Positions 31,924 through 43,768 of a stretch of 64,000 bases of DNA are shown one piece after another. The stretch covers positions 2,790,001-2,854,000 of the forward strand of contig JANCIK010000011.1 of NCBI GenBank assembly GCA_028532985.1. Direction: 5' to 3'. Position numbers and translations under genes: made by a program. Below the pieces are notes generated by a model, which worked only from the letters and a program-made list of their open reading frames with translations, searched no databases and was not told where the DNA came from. Source of the stretch: Stropharia rugosoannulata. Its lineage: Eukaryota > Basidiomycota > Agaricomycetes > Agaricales > Strophariaceae. The stretch's first letter is position 1, and every line of letters starts with the position of its first letter.

Positions 31924-34900
31924 ATGTTAGCTAATTGAGGAACATACTCAATGGGTTCGATCGAAGAGTATGACAGTCATCGGAGGCGGCTGGAGGATAC
32001 ATGTACGTGTAAACATGAGTAACTACTATAGTTAGTTAGTTGTCTTGTTACCCTTGTTTCCCTTCCCAATTGATAATAATTGTTGCATTGCATTTACAAT
32101 GAACAAGTCACGCTGGTATTGCATAATGGCATTCACGGAGTCCCTGTGCTGTTGTACAACGGCCCGTGTAGAGTATCTATCCGTCCTACCTTTACCCCAC
32201 CCCGAAAGTGACTCCCCTGTACGATGCTCACCCCCCACATGTCTGTACCGATGAAGCCCGTGGACCCCCTCCAACACGTACTATGGGTGACTTCTGTTCA
32301 TCTGGCTCCACGAGTACCATCTTCCACGCGTCGCTAGCGCTGCTACCAGTTGCATCCAAGTTCTCATTCATGATTCTTGTATCACCTCAATTAACTAGTA
32401 TATTCTATATTACATACAATCGTGTACTCAGAAATAAAAACGAGATTACTGCAAAAGGAAAATACCTTCCCTGTTCGTTGCCGATTCTGGTCCCCAACTG
32501 GTCCCCTGTGTTTGCCGCTCGGCACTGACAACTTCGTTTGAACAACCGCATTCTTCTATCCTACTTACTGTGTTACTTAAGGATGCGGCCCCATATGACA
32601 GCATGGGACGCCATGCGTGCCATATTTTTATGCCGGGCGGCTTCACATGCAGGGGGATGGAGAGCGTCGGATGGCAAGTGACTGACGGCAAGTGCCGTGA
32701 TCCGCTGACTCATCACCTCGCCACGGTGTCATCTCACCCAAATCTCACCTTCCTCTGCGCATCCCGCTCGTTCGACGCGCAAGGAAAGGCTAGTTTCACC
32801 TTCAGCGCCGACTCTCGTACCATGCTTTCTCACTTCATCGGCCGTGCTGCGTTTAGGAAAGACTTACTGGAGTAAGACACGAAGCAGATTGGGGACTGGG
32901 GATGAGACTAGGAAGCAGTAAGTTGTAACATTCGTGAAAATGTAGGGGAACTAACGATCCTTCCAACTTCTCTGTTTTTGTGACCGCCCACCGCGTTTTT
33001 TTTTATAGCCTTGAATCAGATTCGAATTCAGTGGCGTAGTCCCGACTCCCTATGCGGTATTTACTGCTCACCCTCCCCGCCGTTTGGACAATGTCCCTTG
33101 CCTGGTCACGGTTGGAAACGTCTCTCCTTTCGCCTCTAATCTGAGATTGCCAATGTACGCAGCTATATGGATTATCCTGATTGTACGTGTCTTTCCTGGT
33201 CGATAGTCGATTCTCCTGTACGCCACGTCGTTTGTTATACGCGCCCTTGCCTTGTCACGCCACCTGTTTTTCATCATCGTCGACATGCGCTCAACTGACC
33301 TTCTTTCCCTGGCCGTCAATTCGGACCACTCTTCCATGCCATCCAGTAACAGAGCTGAGGGTGATTTTTCACCTCTCAATATCATGGCATAACACTCTCC
33401 GGGTCGCTCATCACCAACGTCGTACGGGCAATTCGAATCCATTTATATGCGCTGGGGTCAAAGTATACATCCCCCTTGTGTCACTGTGGCTCTCGACATG
33501 CGCAGTGACCACGTATCACTTTGCCCGCTCCCATACGTGGTCGGTACCCTGCTGACATGGACAATGTCGTCTTCCCATGCGTCCTCTACCCGTCGCCTTC
33601 CAAGAGTCCGTGATTACTATTTTATTGCATTCCACGCTCTTTTATATATTTCCAATAGGTGAGTATTTATTGTCTTCAGATCTCTCCAACCATCACTTAG
33701 CCCACCACAGCTCGGAATAAACATATAAACCCCGGCGTCAATATCGAGTACCGGGCCCGCCTGTCGTCCCACCACGGCCCTCTGCTGGCTTGGTCACACC
33801 TCCCCTCGTTCCATGCGCCCACCGCCTCATTCCCTCCGTCGAGTGCCTCCCTTCGCTAAGCACGGTGGGGCCCCGCCGCACTGCCCCATCGCACACAATG
33901 ACGCTGCGCCGCGGCAGCTTGTCGTCCCAACGTACAACGTCGTATTCTTCGGCCTTCCCCAAGAATATGCACAGTCACGCCTATCCCACACCCATGGCCA
34001 TCGCAAGCTCCGCGCTCACCACCATCTAGTCATCACGGCCATTCGCGCTGTGCATGCATTCACGATTACGCAGTTCTACCACCTACGCATCAATTATGTC
34101 TCCTCACGTCCCTCCTTCCCGTTTCCCCGCGTGATCGCATTGCTGCGCATATACTCCGTCGCCCGGGACTCCGCGTTGTGCTCGACTGCACTTCACCTCG
34201 CTCACCTTCGTCTCGCCTCGCCACAGATGCGACTGTGCTCGCACCCCGATGCTTACGTTCTCCCCCACCCTGCTTCCATTCCCAGACGCTCTCCGACACG
34301 CTCTCTTCATCACCTCTGCTGATGTCCTCCTCGCGTTATTTCTCGTCTCATCACTACTAGGCTCAGCGCCCTAGTCCCGTCCCGGCCCATCCCTGAAGGT
34401 CCCCTAGAGCGTGTATGACGACTGGATTATTACACATGATGCATACATCCGCTTGTACTCATCATACACCGAGAGGGGGTGCGGGTGCGGGTGCGAAACT
34501 GGGTAATCTGAAGGGGAAGGCAAGCGCGGCACGGTGAGAAAGGAATAAGCGTCGGGGGACGCATAAGGACCGACGCGAGTGCAATAAGCGCACCGCGCGA
34601 TGCAGCGCGGGTGCTGTCGTCGCCGTGGTCAGATCTTGAGAAAAGGCTTCCGCCAGTGTGCCGTGCGGTCCGAGGGACGGATACAGGGAATCAGGAGGGC
34701 CGAAACTCAGGGACTTTGGAGGTGTGCAGTGCAGGGACGTGGGTCAGTTGGGACGAAACGGCAGGACGATCGTAGGAGTAGGGATGGGACACAGTGAGGG
34801 AACAACGGAGCGGTATATTGTGGTCCAACAAATAACAGCTTTTATTGACGGTCCAGCACCGTTTAGCTTGCAAGGGGGAGCCATTCTTTACCACTGGGTA

Positions 34901-35603
34901 AACGTATACATCGTAGCTTACCATGAATTAACATCATTTTTATTTACACTTAATTCGGAAGGATGGTCGTTTGTCTTAAGTATGTAACATTTATTTCAAA
35001 AAAAATATGGTGCTTCTGTCAAAGTTACACCGAGATCCAGGCCTTGACCAGACACTCGCGCGCATAGACAGACCTACGTGATGCTAATGTGAATATCATG
35101 GATGTATTTGACGCACGTGGGTGATATCACTGTCTGCTGGTGCAGAGTACTAAATGCTAATGATACAACTCTTCTCTCTCTTCACCAATAATGCAAGTCT
35201 CTTATTTTCACGCCTCAGCATTCTGTCTAGTGCACCCCGTACCACTGCGCATCCCCGCAATACACAGCACGTACCCTTTATCATGATATACGGTGCTGGC
35301 ATACAGGACACAGTGCAGCTCACCTCATTTGCCATGAGCCGACGCCGTTCATTAGTGACTTAGAAAGATAGGGTAATAGAGCATGAGACAGGATGGCATA
35401 ACTTATAAGACAAGAAAGCGCGGTAGCCGACAAGGGCACCAGAGGTGCTTGACAAGGTAGGGAAAGCTGGAGCGGCACAGCCTTTCCGCGGTAAACAACG
35501 GGAAGGAGACCTGCTAAGTCCGACGCAAGAAGAGGTCTTGTGAATGATCATATACATACACAATAATAACCAACAGTTATATATACATGGGTACCGGTTC
35601 ATT
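31924..35603. other. Gene-poor stretch, 3.7 kb
   Basis: No frame here shows a domain, signal peptide or consistent splicing. 33740-34380 is pyrimidine-rich on the plus strand, which creates long but composition-driven frames. 34470-34700 is purine/GC-rich with GGGTGCGGGTGCGGGTGC near 34480. Frames at 32570-32875 and 33068-33442 were considered and not accepted. Confidence 0.4.
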
Positions 35604-37163
35604 CTATGCCTGCTCCTTTCCCATACTATTCAGTCCTGGTTCAGAGGTCATACTGATCTGTGGAGTAGCACTTGAGATGTTGTCATTTGCTGTCTGATGT
35701 TGAAATTGAAGGGTTGAAACGGGTAGTGTATTCTCCACAATAGTAGATCCTGGATTGGGTGACATGCTGATCTGCGCGATCATAAGTGTTGGTGCTAGTA
35801 CTGTACCATTTTAAATGGTTCGTCCGTCCCATGTCCCAAGGGCCATGTACGTGGACGAAATCGGTGCTTTGTCCCGTGTCCCAAGCCCAGTGGACGGAGA
35901 AATTTTTGAAAATGGCCGAGACCATACCGCCAAAAACTGGCTCGCCCTTAAAAAAAACTGGCTGGACGAAATTTTTGGATTGTCCCGGGTCACGCCAAAA
36001 GTGGCGGGGAGAAAATTTCGTCCACGGTGTCCCATGTCCCCCCCCCTGGACGAACCATTCGAAATGGTACAGTACCTATTGGGTAATGAGTTTTTACTAT
36101 ATTTCTGTAATAGTTATTGAAAAGTCCTACAGTCATAACAGATGTAATGGCAGAGACATATGTGGTGAATACAACAAGCAGCAAGAGATTACTGCTTGTG
36201 AAGCTAATTATCTCGTTTATGATACTCAAAACAGAAGCCACGGAGTATATCACCGAGGATTCCATTGCGAAGGCGATAATCCTTCGGTATCTCTGGGTAT
36301 GCCGTGTCTTGCATGCTGAACTTGCTATGCGTCGGCATATGAAAACAGTAGATGAGATAGTGGTCAAGGCGGTCATCGCAAAAAAGACAACATTGATGAT
36401 GTCTGCAATTTCCCCACACTTGGCAGTTTCGTTCCGAAATACACATATCCCACTAGCAGCTATAGTTACAATCCCTATGACTATATCTGTGTGTCAGAGA
36501 ATGCACAAGCATTGCCACTGTAGCAAGTGTTACATACCCATTTCAAGCGCAAGGAATAGTACCGGAACCTTTATAGCAAGAATTGATTTATTTGCCAAAT
36601 GATAGCATCTCCATACCTTGCATCAAGAAAGCTGGTTAACTCACTGAAACGTGTTAATAAAAATATACATTACCATGAGACCGTCTGCAATGATAGACGG
36701 TAAATCGTTTAAAATGGTAATAATATATGCAATTGCCGTGTTATCTGCGTTTATGTTGCATAACAAGGCAGATAACATTGATTGTGCATTATCGACGAAA
36801 CAAATATTTAGCGCGTTCCACTGAAGGGCAATATTTGCAATGCTTGTGGCCACGAGGGATAAAAGAGCACAAATAACAATGAAGCTTCTGCCTTGTTTCT
36901 TGTATGCTTTGTTTGACGTTACAATACTAGGCGCAGCATGGTAATAGAAATACGCACCATATAAGTAAATTGTGCATATGGATACGGCCGTGTAAATCCC
37001 TATAACAGCCAATGTAAGTAGTCGAAATAAACTGGTAGCTATAAAAGAAGCTGACCCATTATGAAGAGGTAGAATAAAGTTGAATCCAACTCATTAGTCA
37101 GTATCGACTTCTACAGGGCCACGTCCACTGTACTATTAGTGCTATCTGAGGAGGACATCATGC
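35604..37163 (-). CDS. Seven-pass integral membrane protein 1 (tail disrupted by a MITE)
   Basis: Minus-strand exons splice to a typical Agaricomycete seven-helix membrane protein. Hydrophobic segments start at AVIGIYTAVSICTIYLYGAY and SFIVICALLSLVATSIAN; then LPSIIADGLM|VWRCYHLANK crosses an intron (exons 36674-~37070 and 36537-36616). IVIGIVTIAASGICVF and the exon 36131-36486 follow (INVVFFAMTALTTISSTVF; MESSVIYSVASVLSIIN; LLLLVVFTTYVSAITSVMT). The last exon reads VLAPTLMIAQISMSPNPG and a Ser/Gln-rich cytoplasmic-type tail to the stop at 35604. The first exon near 37163 (MMSSSDST) is uncertain. A MITE at 35801-36072 separates the last intron from the last exon. Function is unknown; sensing or transport has been guessed for such families. 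Confidence 0.6.
35801..36072. mobile_element. 272-bp MITE, TA target site
   Basis: Terminal inverted repeats of ~26 bp: the left begins CTGTACCATTTTAAATGG and the right, reverse-complemented, begins CTGTACCATTTCGAATGG; both continue TTCGTCC. TA flanks both ends (35799-35800 and 36073-36074), the target site of Tc1/mariner-type elements. There is no coding capacity. Internal direct repeats share GGACGAAAT and GTCCCGTGTC/GTCCCGGGTC. It sits at the intron/exon boundary of the membrane protein gene, in codon 1 of its last exon. Confidence 0.8.
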
Positions 37164-39306
37164 TTTAAAAAGGGAGTGCTTTGCTTTTGGTATGTTAGGA
37201 TAGCGCAGTGTGCTCTTTATATAAATGAACAGAATACTGGCACATCAGCCGTCTTGACTATTTTCCCGCTCAGATGAGTTGCCCAAGTCGAAGCAGTGAC
37301 GCTCCATATCAACGTAAGTTGTTATTAATTTATAGATCATCGTGCGCGCAATGGATAGAGGTACGTGTTAGCCCACCTTATGGCTAAGGTTTCACCGTTT
37401 CATATAACCAGCATTGATCAAACACTACATCACGGCGAGAGTCAATGAATTAATGACGGATCTTGTCGCCGTGGGCGCTGCGTATGTAGTACGCCGGCCC
37501 ACTGTACTACGGTCACTCTCCCATTGTTCTCCCGAGTCTCCACCGCTGTTTTGACAGCACATACTCCTTACCTGGTCAGGACGCGGCCCTTGCACTGCCG
37601 CAAACTAAGGTTTCCTGAGACGAGCTTACACTACACCACGCCGCCCTCCCCGCGCGAACAAACCAAGTTTTCCAATTCGATCCTCCCGAACGGAGGCTCT
37701 TGAGTGGGGCGGAAGCAGCGTGAGGACTTCGGCCAAATACGGGGATGGCATAGAGATCCAGAGGGGCGCGGGTTGATGGGCCGAGGGAGGGCAAAGTAGA
37801 GAGGTCGTGAAGTGAGAGACGGTGCGATGAGAGAAGGATGGGGGACTTGATACGGGTATGGATTAGTGTATGGGCGAGAGGAAGCTTCATGACGCTTCCC
37901 AGGCAGCACCTCAGCTTAACCCTTTCCTGTCCAAGACGACCACAGTATCCACCGAGGCCGGTTCACATCTGCCACTGACAGGCGCTCCACATAGACAAAA
38001 TTGGATCAACGGTGCTGTTGATTTGAATAGATTTCAATGTCCTGATCATGGAGCCTTAATTAATATCTCAAACCTCGGTTGATAATAGCGCATACTGAGA
38101 TCGAGAAATTTCAACTTCTGCGGGGCATTTAGAAATTCCGCGGGGCACTTAGAAATTCCGCGGGGCAATATATGGTTCATAAAATTGCGCGGAATAAAAG
38201 TACACATCGACCGCCATACTGCTCAGGCCCTCGTAACTTCGTACCCCCGCACCCTCGCAATCCTCCGGAGTCATACCAAACCACACCTGCTCCCTCCCTG
38301 TAGCACAGACATCCGACCGGCGCAAGCACGCACCTTCTGCTTCGCTCTGTGTCTGCCATACACGACTGGTTCGCACGTCCCAGCGATATATCACCGGGCC
38401 ATTTACCCGTCGCACCGGACCGAGCGGCTGACCGTCCCAGCCGTCGTCTCCCGGAGCCATAGCGCGCATGCCTTGTGCCTGGCCTAGCCCACTGTCCTCT
38501 ATCCCCCGCCTTTTATTCGTGGCCTCCGCACTTCGAGAGCCCGTCGCCGTGTCTATGCGGATGCGGTCATTTGGTGTGTGTGAGACGGACAGCGCAGGTC
38601 CGGGTCCGGGTGCAGTGTGAGGGCGCGAGGTCGCGCAGATAATGATGGGCCACTGGTAAGCTATCAGCAGCACGGCGTCTGAGCAATAAACGCCCAAGGA
38701 GACAATGAGACGTTGGCATAAAGCGAGAGCGTCGTGGTGTACTCAGAGTCTTACCTCGTTCCCGTTGCTTGCCTACACGAACAAGCTCTACTTCCCTAGT
38801 CCATTGGGTGGACCAGCTGTGCGCATAGGCGCAGCTTATCGCCGCTGTGTGGATAGCAACTTCCGTATAGGGACACCTTTTATGTATTGGCGGCCGCTGG
38901 ATGTCATTTTGGTATGCGGAGTGCGAAGGCGTGACACGAGCAGTGGAGACAGATTTTGCAGGGACTGGACACATTATAATTGTAAAGGTCATTATTAACG
39001 CTATGAAACGCTGCAAATCTTCATATCCCAGGCGCGAATGTTCCTTTGTAACGTTGAGACAAGCTAAGCAGTTCCTTGCAGAGACACATGAATGCCTTTC
39101 TACATTAAAAAAAATTGTATTTACTGTGTAAATAGCTGCCCCAACTCTCCGCATGCATTTATGTACCCGCTACCCACAGGTTCATGGTATCAGTACGATA
39201 CCACTGATTCTGCACTACCAGTGACATTCTGATAAATGTTGCGGTTACTGAAGCATTCTTTGCAGGACTTTGAGTAGGAGCAAAAGTCACGTTTAAGAAG
39301 TGCTTA
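37164..39306. other. Gene-poor stretch, 2.1 kb
   Basis: No gene is supported. A short tandem repeat lies at about 38115-38167, three units of roughly 22 bp containing GAAATTCCGCGGGGCA. Long frames on both strands at 38149-39154 overlap each other and have no domain content. Confidence 0.45.
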
Positions 39307-39586
39307 CCGAACAGAATAAGAAAAGTAAACTGAGAACACTGACTGCTTCAGATACTAAACTCTTCCTCATAGTAAACAAAGTTGTAGCCACCACAAATTC
39401 TACGGGTGCGTGTAATGCATTGGATTGTAGAAGTAGCTCCGTAATATGAAAATTCTGTTGCTTTCTGGATATTAATGTTCCTGCAGTTATAAAAGATACA
39501 CTATAATAAGCAATTAATATTGTTTCCAACGATGTTGTAAGGATTATAGCATAAACAGAAAGAATAAGGCGGGCATCGCAGTTCAT
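39307..39586 (-). pseudogene. Membrane-protein N-terminal fragment
   Basis: An exon from ATG 39586 encodes MNCDARLILSVYAIILTTS, then LETILIAYYSVSFITAGTL, a spacer with NALHAPVEFVVATTLF and EAVSVLSLLFLFCS at a GTAAGC donor near 39306. The LETILI-A-YY segment is the usual first helix of the seven-pass family found at 35.6-37.1 kb. No downstream exons with the remaining helices are present before unrelated sequence begins, so it looks truncated. Confidence 0.45.
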
Positions 39587-41995
39587 ATTTGGATGAAGCC
39601 AATATATGCCGATCTATGGGCTCATATTCAATTATATAAACAACTTCTAGAATTACTATCCTCTTACATATACAATGCACATCAAAGATGGCATTAAAAT
39701 TACACGAACTGATCTGCACCAGATTTGGTGACATCTCCGTATCTATTAAATAGTGTAGTTGCTATATTTCAATAGTTATGTTTACTTACAAGCAGGAAGT
39801 CTGTAAGGAACGCAAAACGGCTACGCATGGAAAATACCTGTTTGGTATCTTCTACGGTCAATACATTCGCCCTCAGAGATTTCTCGGATCTACAAACTGC
39901 CTGGGTTGTTCCTTGGGAGAAATTTTACGTTTAGTTAATCACTAAACTACTTCTACAGTATTTAAAGTCTGTATGTACATTGTATGTAGGCAGGGAATTA
40001 CCACCCACCTTCGTTTACCACCCAAGTTCTCATTTCAGCTGCCCCAGAAGACGCGAGTCCGTCCAGCACAGTCATTCTTTAGTCTCTTACCCTTTTCTTG
40101 AGCATCACCCCCAAGACGACCACACAAATTGTCGCTCGCACCCACACACATACACATTCTTACAAGTCCACCAGACAAACCGTAGCTATCATGAGGATAT
40201 TGTTCAATACTTCAAGTATATCAACTTCTCCTGTTGTATATTTAGCTTTCATATGTAGATTAGATATCTGACGGAATTGGTACCTGAAAAAGGTGGGCGA
40301 AGATTGACAAATAATGGATTACTCCATTCTATTACCATCGGAACAATGTTTAAAATGTATAGCAGAGTTATAACACAGAGCACCGCATTGCTCTTTGTCT
40401 CGTTCTTTGCTGCATTATATGTGCTTTAGCCGTAGAATGTTGTAGTTATCTCATACTCCCTACTCACCGTGAGTATATATTGTTGCTATAAAGCTACATG
40501 TGTATAGACCTGAAGAAGGTGTATAAGTATCATCGACCTTTTCTGCTCAAAAAGAACTAGCTTACCGCTCAAAAGTGAGTTCAAAGGTATATTTTCAACC
40601 GCAATATTAGGCAAATAATTGCTTAATAAGTACGTGCTTGTAGCCATGCGGGTGGGCTAATGAGATGGAAGCACTCCATTTCCCAGTTTTATAACCTAAT
40701 TGTATTGTGAGGGGTGTACTCAGGAAGAAATAATGATCAAAGGATGTATCTCGTTGCCATATTTTTAGAAGACTGCTTCTGTTCTAAATATGGACTCTAT
40801 GCCAGTGTTTTCTATTGACGACAAGGACTTTTACAAGTTACGGCGATCTAATTAAGCCATCTTTTGAGATCATACTCCGATACCTATACGCTCTCATTGG
40901 GGCTCCATCATTTCCTCAGGTTTTACAAGGTTACCGACAGATCGTAACTCTTATAACCAATGTTCTTTGAGTGTTTTAGTCAACTTCGAGGGCGCCTCAA
41001 CAGACTTGATTTCATATTTTCTGTGCGTATATATGATATTTTGTCCAGAAGCGTTACACCGTTGTTTTTTAGAAGGCAAGCTACAATGTTATCAAGTAAG
41101 ATGCAGAAAGTATTAACACTTCTTGACCGTGAACAGTACGTAAAGCATGTTTGAGTTCCCTCGCAAGCGCAATCTGAGTCTTCCCACAACTTCATGGGGA
41201 GACACTTTTCTCTGCTGCTGTACCATAGTAAAATTTGACGGGTAGTCGGGTAGAATCACGGCTCGTGTTCAACAACGCTGGCACTGCCGGGGACCGAATA
41301 AGGTCAGGGGCAACGATGGTGATTTATATTGCATGATGGGAGTCGTATTGCTTTGGTTCCTAGCAGGATTTCACATGTACAGCTACCTCCATTTTTGCTT
41401 GGATAACTTCCACTGGCTTCGCTCTGTGTTGGTCGGAACAACTATGACCTCTGTGCCTTGCTTCTATTATCCGCCAACCTACACACTTATACTCTGCTCC
41501 GATTGCTGCGCTCTTCTCATCCAGCGGGTCTAGGTTTATCCTTGCGCGTTCATTCATTCAGCTCTTTCATCCGTCTTGCCAAACCAGACTGCACTGCGTT
41601 CGTACAAGGTGTATACGGCCGGCCGGTGAGGCGGGGAGCCGATAATTTACTTATGAAATTCGTTGTTTATATAGAGAATTTTTTTAAAAAGTCCGAAACT
41701 AATCACTGAACTGGGCGGCAGCTTCTTGCTCCCTTTCCCTACGTTCTCCTGTACTCTAGTAAATATACTGTATTCTATAAATAAAGTATCTGTACGCTCT
41801 GCGTTCATACCGGTATTTGCCCACACATTAAATTTTCTGATATATCCTTGTGGAGGTATGTGGATTTTCTGTTTTCCCTGCACAAGTTCCTTGCTAGCCG
41901 TGTTAGTGGCGTCGTTTTTTTTGGCGTGCAGAACATCTATCTAATCTATTTCCCTCATACACAATTTTACTCAACACGGAACACAATTGAAGTAG
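39587..41995. other. Gene-poor stretch, 2.4 kb
   Basis: Moderately AT-rich. No recognisable domain in any frame, and the short frames at 40960-41160 and 41333-41709 do not extend by splicing. No clear repeat is seen. Confidence 0.4.
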
Positions 41996-43768
41996 CTAGG
42001 CAGCCTGTTTATCATCATTTATGGCGTTGTCCACTTCAGAATACGCTTCAACAGGGGCTGGCTCCTGCTGTGAGCTGTGCCCAGAGGTGTGCTGATGGAA
42101 CTGCAGTGCAGTAACGTGATGTGAATGTGTCGTGTTTGAAACCTGTGTGTTGGATGACAGTGCGATTTGTGCAACCATCAGTGTTGGAGCCAGTGCCTGT
42201 AAATGAAAGTCATCTCATCTACTGACCAGAATCAATCGGAAAAAAATACAACATACTGTCATGGTTAGGCTGATAATGAACGAGTATGGTAGGGCCTCAG
42301 ATATAGCGGGAGGGTCTGTAATAATGTATACAATATAGAGCACTGCATATATCACTGCGGAACCAGTGTACAGTACAGCCGAATGGAGTGTGATGTTCAT
42401 GATGCGTGTGAATCTTCCTCTATTGGGCATGTCACAGTCCATTGACGCCAGAATTCTCCTGCAGATTGTGTACGTGGCCAGTAGACTCGTTGCCGCAGCA
42501 AAGACAGGTGCAGACGCAGTCACGACGTTTACTGCGGTACCCAACTGTGAAGAAGGAGAGTCGTTAAATCCGACTAGAACGAGAATGAATAGCGTAGAGC
42601 TGGCTATCAACGATGCTGTAGTAATGTGAGTTCATTTTCATAACGCTCTTGGATCCTTCTAACCTGTTTCGAAGAAGTAAAGGGCGTACAACGGCAAGAG
42701 AGCTCTATATGAGCCAACCATATGGGAGCACCTCCATATCTTTGGCCGAAATTAGTACCGCATACAAGATCAAGATGCCATTGATGAGCCGCGCCCATCT
42801 ACGGCCACGGAATCCGTCACGCACAAGTCTGTGTTCCCACGTCGCACAGCCACCGTGCCACAATCCGACTTGCATCGCACTCGGAACAACTATATCCCGT
42901 CTGCATTTCAAGCATTTTTCATTACATTACTCATTAATTCTAGGTCTTTCCTTGCCCCTTTACTTACTCAGCACCTACATTCTAGGATTACACTTATTCC
43001 GTAGGCTATGCTTTGATTTTACATATATAAAGCATGTACTTTATGTAGAAAAAAGAAGATTTCGTTTCCCCTCGTCTTAGCGCCCTAGTTTTCGTCTCAG
43101 TTCTCGTTCTCGTCGTATACCTCGTCCAGGAGTGGTTCGAAGCTGACGTCGCAGCTTACACTCCCTCGTTCTCACGATATTTCGTCTTGTTTGTGTTGTT
43201 TTGGGTTGGTTAGAAGCCGTGTGAAACCACCTCGCACCTGTACGCGCTCATAGAGAGCTTCAGCGTATCACCATAATGGTCACGTACAAGTAGACCGTCA
43301 GCGAGTATATAGCCAACATAAGAAAGCACAGTCTGTGCTGCTTGTACCCCTGGCTCCCCAATTGCATTAAAAATAAACGCAGACTCTCTTGTTTCACCGT
43401 TATCTATGAATGCACCCAGGAGAAGCTGCCATGAAAGGCATAGATTCACCAAGACCACGGCATTCAGTAGAGTAATTGTTGCGATAACAGTGAATTTTAT
43501 GTCCCGTTTTGCTGTCCCTGGAGTTTTGTCAACATTGAGTTCTGTACAGTGCGAAAGAATACGCACCGTATATAAAGGCAGTTCCGATTAATACAGTGAT
43601 ACATACACCTAGCGGATAATCATTGTTTACGAAGAATATGATATATGTCGGAAGTTGTAGACGTTTACCTGTTAAAAAGGACAGCAATAAGTCGCCATTT
43701 AACTTGGTCCGGTTTATCAAGCTCTCATATGCTGGAGAGAAGCCCGGCATTCCTTGTTCGGAGGACAT
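41996..43768 (-). pseudogene. Seven-pass integral membrane protein 2, probably broken
   Basis: From ATG 43768 (MSSEQGMPGFSPAYESLIN), an intron at ~43610-43670 leads to GVCITVLIGTAFIYGAYSF. The next segment (NVDKTPGTAKRDIKFTVIA; NAVVLVNLCLSWQLLLGAFI; LSYVGYILADGLLV) is in another phase, so a one-base shift is needed near 43530. After an unusually long gap come GLWHGGCATWEHRLVRDGFR and INGILILYAVLISA (~42740-42880), then exon 42257-42615 (helices with CRRILASMDC) and exon 41996-42196 (ALAPTLMVAQIALSSN). The last splice, T|ALAPTLM, matches T|VLAPTLM of the paralog at 35604-37163. The frame shift suggests a pseudogene, although a sequence error is possible. Confidence 0.5.

Noticed and set aside
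33813..34322. Plus-strand frame of 169 codons
   Set aside because: Composition-driven in a C-rich stretch, no domain and overlapping alternatives in other frames.
36120..36602. Plus-strand frame of 161 codons over the membrane protein gene
   Set aside because: Antisense of the spliced seven-pass membrane protein.
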